Shown piece by piece: positions 24,920 through 35,250 of a DNA stretch of 64,000 nucleotides (position 1 is its first letter; every line of letters begins with the position of its first letter). Location of the stretch: the NCBI GenBank assembly GCA_005281725.1, contig SSBO01000001.1, forward strand, positions 1,844,399 through 1,908,398, written 5' to 3'. The translations under genes and the position numbers were made by a program. Below the pieces are notes generated by a model. That model did no database searches, was not told the origin of the DNA, and was given only the letters and a program-made list of their open reading frames with translations. This DNA is from Wuchereria bancrofti (Eukaryota > Nematoda > Chromadorea > Rhabditida > Onchocercidae).

Positions 24920-25248
24920 TACTGCAATACAGATAATTAGTACTTCAGTTATTAAATTGTGTCAAACAGATGATTAAAAATATGGGTTAGGTAAATACTA
25001 ATTCAGATAATTAAATTTTAGTAAGAAAAGAAGAGTAATTGAGAAACTTACTGAGTGCTTGTTAAAAGAGGTCTTCTGTTCAGCTTGCAATGACGAAGTT
25101 CAGAAAAGAGATGTTTATATATCAAATACTGAAACAGGCTTAGAATTAGGTTAATGGGAAGACAATTTGTTTATAGCTTCTTCTTGTCAAATCTCAATTT
25201 TTTCATTTCCCGTTCTACAGGTATCATTATTAGCTTGTGACCTCATTT

Positions 25249-25260
25249 CAAATATATAAG
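25249..25260 (+). promoter_or_regulatory. relic TATA promoter of the decayed His-rich paralogue
   Basis: CAAATATATAAG resembles the TATA box of the intact gene. It is followed by GAACAGAA and a GTAAGG donor-like site (about 25314-25326), which match the intact gene's leader exon. Confidence 0.4.
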
Positions 25261-25435
25261 ATAGCTCTCAGTTCATTTCTACCACGACATCCTCACTAAT
25301 TCTTTTCTTATTGAACAGAAGTAAGGTAGTATTTTTTAATATTCCTTCAATTTTTATATTTCTTATCGGCAACCATTCATTAATGTTGTAGACAATTCTA
25401 GAACTTCTAAATTTTTAAAACTTTTTTAAGAGCAA

Positions 25436-25608
25436 ATGGTATCACTGAGATTTACCACAATATTATTGACAGCATCTGACTGATGGGATGAACCAATGGC
25501 ATTAGTATCATCACCATCACTATCATGGACACCATCAATATTCCCATCATCATTCACAACACGACGGCCATCCATTTATTGGGCCATGAAGGATGGAAAT
25601 GGGACTGA
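25436..25608 (+). pseudogene. decayed paralogue of the His/Trp-rich gene
   Basis: Nucleotide similarity to the intact gene runs from ATGGTATCACT through ACAGCATCTG, CATCACCATCA and CATCATGGACAC to GAAGGATGGAAATGGGA. The signal-peptide region has an internal deletion, and TGA follows at codon 16. Further deletions shift the His frame. It points head-to-head against the copy at 24704. It is clearly diverged, unlike the identical copies, so it records an older duplication. Confidence 0.75.
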
Positions 25609-26595
25609 TGTGTTTGTTGTCAACGCTGCTCTTTTTCTGTACTTGTCACTTTATACGAAGAATGGTAAATGATAAAGACTTCTGCATACTCACCAGTCAT
25701 TTGATTAACTGATAAGAAAAAGAAGAGATAGAATTGCAATAGGAATAAATTTTCAGCAGCGTACTGCAAATAACAGTTATCGGGTTGATATCAGCGAGGA
25801 GAGTGCTATTGATAGATATAATGAGTAATTAACTATAAAGTTCGAAGTACATCCTCATAATTTCAAATCAAGACATATTTAATCCTCATAATTTCAAATC
25901 AGGACATATTTACTACAAATAGTAAAATAATAAAAAGTAAAATAATGCTACAAATACTTATCATAACCTCCAGTTGTTACTTTTTTTTAAATTTTTTCAA
26001 GTAATCCCCTGATATTTCGAAGTCCTCGTACACCTTACTTTGAAAATCATTTGCAACTTCCAGACTACTTATAATTTAATTCACTTAGATATCGAAATTT
26101 CATTGGATTAATTAAAGCTTCTGAAATTGCCTTTATTTTAATATCATAATTAGTTAGTGATAGATATATGCGAAAAAAGATTTTTTTTAAACTTCCTGTT
26201 CAAATAGTTGCATCATTCTTATTAATATGCATAATTATAATTAACTATTACTTTACTACGAATCTTTTTGGTATATTGCAAATAACACTAATTGCGCTAA
26301 TGTTAGCTGAATTGAGGTTAAATTAATGAAATTTAGCATTCAGATCCAGTTTTATCAGCTTGCATTGAAATAAATGATTTTTATTTTAATGAGTTTCTGC
26401 TTATTAAGTTATATTTTATTCAGTATCAACTGTCTTTATCAGTTTGCATTCAAATAAATGCTTTCTATTTGTTTCGTTGAATTTTAATATTGTTCTACCG
26501 TTATGATATTTCTGTTACATATGTCCATTATTATAATAATAATAAGATAGTTGTGCCAAATGATTTGCAATTTAAACATTCGATTGCAATTATTA
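25609..26595. other. intergenic, no gene seen
   Basis: AT-rich, two small duplications (25851-25912; 26351-26376 with 26435-26460, period 84, imperfect). Nothing else. Confidence 0.5.
25851..25912. repeat. 31-bp tandem duplication
   Basis: ATCCTCATAATTTCAAATCA plus 11 bases, present twice with one mismatch. Confidence 0.8.
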
Positions 26596-28824
26596 TCATC
26601 TTACATGATTATTTGTGAAATTTACAAAAATTGCCAAAATGTAATAGAAAAATATTGTTTCATTAGAATATGTTGAAGACGAACTAGATACTACAGGTAC
26701 AACAGGTATTGGTGAAGTAGCTTGAATCCAATTGCAATTAGCGTTGCATAGATTGGCTTCATTACAGATCAATGTATAGAAATGATTTCCAAGCATATCG
26801 GTGCTACAAATTAATGACATTATCAGATAATTTAAACTCATTCACTTATTGTTACAATCATTATCTTTCAATATTTATTATTTGAACAAATTGTTCAAAC
26901 GTTCTCAAATGTTTTTTCATGCTTTTTTTTCCAACAAATCATTGATTCTATTATAATAACTATTTTGTTAATTTTTTTTTTTTTTGAACTATCAAATTTT
27001 AAAAAGTATACCTGACGACACACTTGTTAATTTCAGTGACACTATTACCATCCGGTGTTTTAGCAAAAGGAATATCAATACATTGCTTAGTGTAATGCAA
27101 ACTACGTACGCCATTCATTGAAACATTCAACAATTCTGTAATTTGATTAGAATATTGCAACAATATATGGAAATGATTTGAATCACTTTCTAATTCATTT
27201 TTAATTATTACCTGGTTATTTCTAAAATTTTATTGCTTCAGTTTAGTCTCACTTAATTATACACGTTTTCAACGTAAACAATTAGCATGTAAATAATGAA
27301 ATTGTTATCAAATTATAGTCAAAATTACAAGAGAATTAGCAAAAATTTTTTATAAGCAACATCTTATTATCAGTAATTGAATCTGAAACCAAAATTTCAT
27401 TTAAAAAACTTACGGAAGAAACAGTATCCGCCATGATTAGTCATACAGGTATTACTATAGCAATCTGTTCCAAAATTACTACATCTGAAGCATTCCAACA
27501 CATCTCTGCGAGTTGCTGAAATTTCCAACTTTTAATGATTAAATCTCACTTAATTCTTCATATTTTATCTGTATTAATTTTTATTATCTATTTTTTTGCG
27601 CAAATAACTTCACCCACAGCAAACAAAGTGCACTCAATCTGAAAACTTTCAACGCTTCACGTCATCTTCAGTTAATGATTGAGCAAGCGATGACATTATT
27701 TAAAGAAGGAAATTCTAACGTGTAACTGGATTGACCGTAAACGTGGACCGTTGTGAATTGCAATCCACGTTGCAGTAATTATGGTTGTTGCATAAATAAG
27801 TTCGATACTTCATATTAGTGTTTGGATCAATTCTGAAACATTTCAAAATGAAACATAAATTTGCTCTTATTGCTTGTTCAATATATTTGAAAAATTTTTT
27901 GATTGGTCTTTTAAAAAAAAAGAATACCTTAATTTCTTTCCGTAATTTCAAGAAATGGTTGATTAATCGTTAGCTATTATCAATTATCAAAGAAACAAGT
28001 GGTTTAAAGATTTTTCCATTTTTATTCAGATTCAGTTCGTTATGCTTCTCTCATCTGCTCAACATAAACAAACGATGAAGTATTGTCTTTATCTTTTAAA
28101 TTATGAATTTATAGTAAAGTTGTTACGTTTCAATACACTGTCCAATTTGTCCTATATGAATTGGACCAACTGTGACAACATTCATATCCAGACAAGATCG
28201 TATTGTCCTTACGATATTACCATTAGCATTGATTATTTGCTCTTAAAATATATTCATAATTGAAGTTTCACTTCGTTAAAATTAAAGTTCAATCCACAAT
28301 TATTCCTTTCTTTTCTTCTAGCAAATCTTTTTTCTGTAAATGTTTGAGAATTGTCTTTAAAATTTTACAATATACTGCAAAATTAATTTTACTTTAATGG
28401 TTAAAAAGAAAAAGAAAACATACGATAAGCGCAAAAACTATTAGAAGTTGTGCTGCAACTATTTCCCTCACATGGGCCAAACTGTGAATTACATGAATAA
28501 CAAAGTAATTCTTTACAATCTGAAAAAAATTGTTTATAATTAAAATTAATTTATAAAAAGAATGACAGCAAACTTCTTCAACCTATCAAAACCAATGAAA
28601 TTTGGGACATTTGAAATTTCTGTTTATTAAATAATTGAAAAAATTCAAGAAACAATTATAGAAATGCTTAAAATCCTATAAACTTTAATGAGGAAATATT
28701 ATTCACTATTATTTATTATTACCATTGTCGCTTATCGTTATAATTATTTAAAAGAAAATTAAAATGTACCTGTAGTAAATGAGAGGAATATAATTGTAAA
28801 CAATAAATTCAACAAGAATGGCAT
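26596..28824 (-). CDS. two-module ET/Ly6-like cysteine-rich surface protein, probably GPI-anchored
   Basis: Extracellular Cys-rich protein of the nematode ET-module/Ly6-uPAR kind; no exact function known. Exons on minus: 28770-28824, 28424-28519, 28127-28241, 27720-27832, 27414-27515, 27012-27135, 26596-26803, in phase to 270 codons. The first exon is a signal peptide (MPFLLNLLFTIIFLSF). Two modules follow, residues about 19-126 and 127-235. Each is built from three exons with the same intron phases and opens with paired Cys (CYSC / CFRC). Each closes with YLCNNHNYCNVDCN or TLICNEANLCNANCN. A Ser-rich stretch and hydrophobic end (IFFYYILAIF) suggest a GPI signal. Skipping the donor at 27719 gives an in-frame TAG at 27717-27715 and a one-module secreted form of 127 residues. 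Two separate genes are less likely, because the second module lacks its own ATG or signal peptide. Confidence 0.72.
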
Positions 28825-30714
28825 CTTATCATTCAAGCATTTGAGGAGAAATTGAAAATTTTCTAAAATAAACGAATAATCCTTTTCTTCTTCTTCCACT
28901 CTTTTTTGAACAAAATGATCATCGCAATATATGCATAATATATTTGTTAAGAAGATTTTTCTAATCACCCATCCTCTCCCCTTTCTCCCTTCTCCGCCGC
29001 TCTTTCCGCTTCATACTTCATTTGCTTATATTTGCAAAAACGATCCGTCATTACTCACTTTGTAAACAACAATTCCGCGTCATCAGTAATGCATACGATG
29101 AATAATTCCACCTTTTTATATTTCAATATGCGCTATATTTTAATAAGCGCTAAAATAGTTTTGTGTTAATTCTGCAAAAACATTTTAATATGCACGATAG
29201 ATTTAATTTTGATGATGTTTTAGCAAAACAAATTTGATACACGTTAATACAAGGAATTTATGATTGCTAAGAGAGTGATTGATTGATTGATATCCCAAAA
29301 GCTTCAATCAATAGTAGAAGCCATTAGCCCAAGTCTTGGTTTATTTGAATTAATGGTAATGGAATAAATCCACAGTTTAGGATTAGGAAAAAAAGTAAAC
29401 AATGTGTGACAATGTATGAATAACTCATTTTTGATATTTTGTTTATTTGTCACGAAAAATATTTATAAATTGCATTTATAAATAGTGATAATTTATCTTG
29501 AAATCGTATGTTATTTAAGATTTATTCAACTCGTTTGTTTTGAAATTTCCAGAAATTTTAAGCAGGATAATTCAAACTTAAAAATAAACTTTTAAGCTTG
29601 TCTAGAGAGTCAAGAAATGCAATTCTTGTACGTGGCTAATTTAGATCAGTGGATATCCGAAATATTTATAAATACCAATGAATTGATTTTACTTTCGATT
29701 TTTGGTCATTTATTTAAACTTCTCAATTAACTGCTGCTTTCTGATACAGTAATAAAATGTTTTTGGAAACAAACAATTTGGATAGATAAAACAAGTAGTA
29801 AAAATAAGAGATTTTTAGTTGGATCTACAGATTTTTTGATTTGTTTTTTTTTCTTTTTTCATTTGAACTATTTGTGCAATAACGATTTGTTGTTTATCTA
29901 ATAACTTTGATTAAACACTTAATTCCTACATTTTAATACTGAAAAACAATTTTGCTTGAAAAATAGTAAGTCGTGTTCCTCAGAGATTAATAGTCTTGTT
30001 TTCAGTGCATTCACTTACATTTCGTAAATATTTGAAAAAAAGAACTTTCCAGAAATTTTTGCAAATTTGTCTTTTTTTCTTTGTAGCCCTTTTTTTCCAC
30101 TGCTGAATACCTTTCTAATAGTTTCTTTTATTACTATCTGGAATCTAACCGTTTCATCCTCTAATAACTTATAACTATAACCTAAGCTTATAACCCAAGA
30201 AATTAGAAGTACTTTGGGTCAGTAAAATATTGACATTTCTCAAGAGAAATTGAATTGATTTTTTTGATTCATCTTTTTTTCTTTATTCAGTAAGATTTCT
30301 TTTTAATAATTTCTTTCATATTACTTTCATGCTACTAAGTAGATTGTAAGTTTTCAACTTTAAAAAAAGGCTAAACTAATAAAAATGTAACTGATCAATG
30401 CACAAATAAAGACGAAACTTATATGTTCATGCAAAGTGTAATAAATATATGCTACTTTTATAATTCAATTTAAAATATATTCCACCCGCAATTAATTGAT
30501 AAACACAGGAATAAAATTAATAATTAATTAAAATAACTAATAAGCAGTAACAGTATTATTTGCGCCAACAGTAACAACTAATATAATTGTCTCGTCATTT
30601 TTTTTAACATTAGCTATTATATTCAATAATTTGCTTATTATTCAGAATATGAGAAAATATGTTTTTATTCTTGAGCTAATTGCATTAAAATGAAATTTGA
30701 TAGTTTAAGTAATA
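28825..30714. other. intergenic, no gene seen
   Basis: Very AT-rich. Holds the promoter of the ET gene and the 3' side of the bHLH gene. A pyrimidine-rich patch at 28975-29010 is the only GC-richer spot. Confidence 0.5.
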
Positions 30715-31879
30715 TCATTCTTCATTAAATGGTAATAGATATCGATGATGAAGACGATCACAACTGTCGAAACTCATCATGTCCTCATAACAGGTACTGG
30801 GTATCCATACTTTACTACATTTACCCTGTACTGCACCATTTTTCGTTCTAATTATGCTACCATAATCATCTGGTATTTTCGTGCAAGAAAGTTCAACGAA
30901 TTTTATTGGTAGACGATCTAAAATTATCGAAAATAAATACGAAAATTCAGTGCTAAAAATTCTAATAAAATATAAAAATTGCTTATAAAAGTATGCTAGT
31001 AATAATTACATTTTTTTTAAGTATGAAAGAAGTTTCAATTTTTGTACATTTAATAATATTACACAATAAACTTTTATTTTATTAAATTCCTGCATCAATT
31101 TTTCAAAATTTAAATTGAGTAAAAATTTGAAAAGAAAATTCATTAATATCTGATATAATTGATGCTATGAAAGCATTCAAATTATAAAAATAATTAGATG
31201 TCTGATCAATTTTTAAATCAAAGGGAGTTTAGAATCTCAATTTAAAGTTCTAGGAAATTAATCTTACCTCAGTATTTCATGAATTAAGCTAGAAAGCCAG
31301 TAATCATAAAAGTTAATTGATTTAAAAATATTTAGGATTGATATACCATCCGAATTTGATATAATCAGCGATGATCGTTCAATTTCTGATTTAACTGCAA
31401 CTTTATATGACGTATTCTCGGGATTAGATGGTTCACCATTCAGTAATTGGTTCAACTGTTTGATATATCGAATGGCTTCACGTAACGTAGAGGCTTTACT
31501 CATTTTTCTGTCATGTGACAGCCATGGCAAAAGGTGGCGTAATTTGTCAAAAGCTTCATTAATACTAAAATTTAATCTGATTGAAATTTTTTAGACCTAA
31601 AAAAGTTTTCATTTATTAAATAAATTTAATAGATTGGAATTTTAGTACCTAACAAACACAAATTTCAGAATATACCCTCGTATATCAGAACGTATATGCA
31701 GAATGAGTCATTTACACTAGTCAAAGAAATTTAATTATTTTAGCTTCTCACCTGTACATTCGCTTTCGTTCACGTTCATTTGCTGCCTTACGTTTCAATT
31801 CATAAAACAAAACATTTTGTTCTCTTCGTTTCTTTGGTCGTTTCTGTTTCCCATTTTTTACGAAATATTGTTGCGACAT
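30715..31879 (-). CDS. basic helix-loop-helix transcription factor
   Basis: DNA-binding regulator, nuclear. Exons 31752-31879, 31268-31564 and 30715-30952 join in phase to 220 codons. A Lys/Arg-rich start (KRPKKRRE) is followed by the basic region AANERERKRM, with the E-box-contacting Glu and Arg. Helix 1 is INEAFDKLRHLLP, then a loop, and helix 2 is KMSKASTLREAIRYIKQLNQ. The domain (residues about 29-84) resembles the Fer3/Ptf1/Twist-type group rather than Myc or HES: no Pro in the basic region, no leucine zipper. The C-terminal ~100 residues have no recognised domain and contain four Cys. The exon 3 acceptor (30953) was chosen because it is the only one that keeps frame. Subfamily is uncertain. 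Confidence 0.85.
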
Positions 31880-32220
31880 GGAGAAAAATTGAAAGTTTAC
31901 AATAGCGATTTGTTTATTGAAAGGAATGCTTGATGAGTCACTTTACTGAAGTGAATTAAAAATAAATCGAAAATAAATAACTTTCGATCTTTGTTGTTTG
32001 AAGGAGAAAATTAAATTCATCCAATTTCTTTTTCCTAAGGTACAATTTGAAAAAATTAACATGATATTTGAAATAATTAACACATAAGTGTTTAGATAAT
32101 AAAAATCGACTAAAATTTTTTCAAAACTGAAAATATTTGTTTAAAGAAGTCGGTAGTTTCAGTTGCAGTGATTAGATGGAATGATTATAAAGTATTTTAA
32201 TAATTATCGTTATTTTTCGA

Positions 32221-32466
32221 TCAAAAATAATGCAAGTTTTGTATATACAAAACATTCTGAGAACGAGTTACATAAGGGTTAAAAATATTACTTCGGAGAA
32301 TATACCAGTTAAAATTGTGAAAATGAAATCGTTGCAAACTTAATGGAAAGGTTAATAAGCGACCTTGCAGTAATTTAAATTGTGCAGGTGTTTCTTCGTG
32401 AATAAAACAGCGAATATAACGATTACTTTCGAAATACCTCTTTGTAAAATATTGGAAAAAATTCAT
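32221..32466 (-). CDS. possible 81-residue single-exon orphan
   Basis: Not recognised. ATG-started, basic and aromatic, with no signal peptide or membrane segment and no Cys cluster. The amino-acid mix (ETPAQFKLLQGRLLTFPLSL) looks more protein-like than chance AT-rich translation. No splice partners or homologous neighbour; it lies upstream of the bHLH gene on the same strand. Could be spurious. Confidence 0.25.
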   Translation of the reverse strand: MNFFQYFTKRYFESNRYIRCFIHEETPAQFKLLQGRLLTFPLSLQRFHFHNFNWYILRSNIFNPYVTRSQNVLYIQNLHYF

Positions 32467-33324
32467 ATGGAAAAAAAGTAGAAAGTTATAAATAGGTGAT
32501 GAATTTCATAAAAATGAATAAAACAATATAACTTTAGATTACTTTGGGATGTAGCGATTACTTTGGCTGGAATACCTGGATTTTCAGAAGAAACTTCTCA
32601 AACATATATATATATGTCCAGACATATACAAAAGGAAGTATAAATTATGGACTAATGACCAAATAATTTGAGGTTAAGATTACTTGCTTAAGCGATTACT
32701 TATGCTAAGAGATTAATATGACCAGATGGTATATAGATAAGGTTACCATAAATTTGTAAGTATATATCGTTGATAGCACTTTTCTTGTCTGCCTAATTTG
32801 AAAGCATAAATTTATGAAATGAAATACTAATATTAAGAAAGACAGTTTGCTTAGTCATTTAACTAATTAGTGTTATTTCTGAGTTGATTTATTTACTTAC
32901 TGACTGCACACCTTTTGCTTAGTTAATACTTTTCTAATAGTAATATATTTACAAAAGAGAAAATGAGCTACTTTATCAATTAAGCAATTAATTGACCTAA
33001 TGAATATTACAGCTGTTTGTTTGGTGATTTGATTCCTATTACTATTCATGTTTCTTATGTTTACATTGGAAGGAAGAGAAGTTGCAAGAGGAGAAAGAAG
33101 AAATGGATTAGAAAATTCATGCAGAATGAGTTACATTAGGGCTGTAAATGACTAACACTTCACACTTTTTCTGTCCATTAATTTGGATATAGAAAACTTT
33201 GATTAATTGAAATTTGTTGGGAAAAAAATGACAATTTTATGTTAAGATAGTAACGGGTCATTAAATTTAAATCTTTATAAAAGCATATTATGTCATTTAG
33301 AAGTGGATGGCATATTCGCGGAAA

Positions 33325-33425
33325 TTTTTAAATATGAATATTAACTGGTCGTATTTTAAGATTTATGAGTAATTATTTTTTAAATATGAATATTAACTGG
33401 TCGTATTTTAAGATTTTATGAGATT
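33325..33425. repeat. ~50-bp tandem duplication
   Basis: The block containing AATATGAATATTAACTGGTC and GTATTTTAAGATTT appears twice with a 52-base period, followed by short ATTTATGAG repeats. Confidence 0.8.
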
Positions 33426-33529
33426 TATGAGTAGATTTATGAGTAAAAAAAAATAAGTAGTTTGATGCTTCAAACTTTATTATTTCATCAATAATTATTT
33501 TATCAATAACAATATAAGTTTTTATTTTA

Positions 33530-33739
33530 TCAGTAATAATCTAAAGATTTCGAATTGCAGAAATGAATGACAACATATATAATACAGAGAAATAAAAATG
33601 AAATAACGTGAGAATTACAAACAAGAATATTTTTTCTTGCTTCGGACACAATATTGACTAATGTTTTGAACTTATCAAAAGCAATATATTGCCTCAGAGT
33701 ATCGTTGCAAGGCTTTGGTATTCCGGTTGTCTTCATCAT
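33530..33739 (-). CDS. possible 69-residue membrane-anchored orphan
   Basis: Not recognised. Starts MMKTTGIPKPCNDTL, has a charged middle, then a hydrophobic stretch (VISFLFLCIIYVVIHF) close to the C-terminus, as in tail-anchored proteins. Its N-terminal half is GC-richer than the surrounding DNA. No splice signals or neighbours help. Low certainty. Confidence 0.25.
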   Translation of the reverse strand: MMKTTGIPKPCNDTLRQYIAFDKFKTLVNIVSEARKNILVCNSHVISFLFLCIIYVVIHFCNSKSLDYY

Positions 33740-35250
33740 TCAATTTTTATAACGCATAAAATGATAAAAAAAAAACTCTCCCCTTCATTTTTCAGCAAAG
33801 TTGTAACCATATAAAAATAATTAGTCAAATTAGTGTGATGACATTAAGGTATGTATAAAATTTAGTATTTGATTGCGAGATTTTGACATAAGGGAAATTT
33901 TCAATAATTTAGAAAGAAATCTCTTAAATGTAGGAAATGATAGTAAAAATAATTTTGACCGCACATAAAATAGATAATGCAATGAGTTCGAGCAATAATA
34001 GGACAAAGAATTGTAATTAAAATGTTGACATGACGGATTGAACCAGCATTGCACTTATCCAAAATATATCATATGAACTCTCTGGAAGGAATTGCGTCAA
34101 TTGAAGTGGATCCATTCATTTAAACGAACGAACATCGCTCATCAACTAATACCAATGTATTTTAAGGGTCCTTCTTCCTCAAACTGTAAGCAGCAATTAA
34201 GCAATTAGGTTACATCAGTAATAAGTGGTAGAACATCCTCCTCTACTATGAAAAAAATGAGCCAAATTTTCATGGAGAAAATTTGCTATACTGCAATCAA
34301 AACAACGGCAGAACATGAGATCTTTATGATTATAGAAAACCTTTCTATGATTTTCTTGTTTCCCTTAACTAAACCCTTGAGGTGCATCAGCAATCAGTAA
34401 AAAAAAAATACTAAATCACGAAACTCTTCAATACTACAGTCTTATACCATTGTCACAACCGGAACAAATGGAAAATATGAGGACATGATAAGAATTCATT
34501 TCAGCTCATAAACAGCAAGCAATCAATGCAAAACAGTAAATCAGTGCAAAAACAATAAAGCAATCAGTATATGCATGCGCACAATATGCACATTATGTAA
34601 TACTTAATCCGGGAAGGATTAAATATGTGTTACAATCAAATAGCAGTTGACACAATCTATTAACAGATCCTAATTGAGTAGATTAATACAATTCGTCCTT
34701 ATCCCTTTTTATATTGAAGTATTCCTTCTTCCCATTTTATCGTTGATTCTATGATCTACGATCTATAATCGTTAAGTAGGGGGAAAAAAGAGGGTTAACT
34801 TTCAACACTTTTGATAAGACACACAAATAAATTATGATCTCATCTATTCAAATGCTTACTTAGCTTCATTTACACTTTTTAAAATTTCTCAAATTCAAAT
34901 TTTTTGCAAAAAGGATTCTCACACAATTCTTCAACTCCAATAGCTTTTAATGTTCATCTCCAGTTCCCCTCAATTTTCTCGTTGTTTTCATTGCGTCGTA
35001 CAATAGATTCGAAAGCAAATTGACAAATAATTTAATTAAAACAAATTTTCAAACTATAGCAAGATTTACTTATGCACTACAATTAACAATGTAATAATAA
35101 AGTACTAAATTATGGCATATTTTACAAATGACTGAATATAACTGGGACCAGACAAATCTCAACACAACACCCTCTTAAAAATATGATTGGTGGACAAATC
35201 TTATCATTTGAAGATCTTTGCAAACAATACTAAATACAAAATACTTGAAT

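Larger units (their letters stand above)
23593..25248 (-). repeat. third copy of the repeat, direct to the right arm
   Basis: Matches 20577-22232 with a constant offset of 3016, including six bases (TTATTT) that belong to the central spacer. Homology ends after 25248, where unique DNA begins. It carries an integrase fragment and a His-rich gene. Confidence 0.85.
31880..35250. other. intergenic with two weak ORFs and one duplication
   Basis: Apart from the two weak minus-strand frames (32221-32466 and 33530-33739) and the duplication at 33325-33425, nothing interpretable. Confidence 0.45.

Noticed and set aside
27600..27714. A separate start for the second ET module (signal-like frame LKVFRLSALCLLW)
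   Set aside because: No ATG in that frame and its donor is in the wrong phase for the next exon; joining to the upstream module works cleanly.
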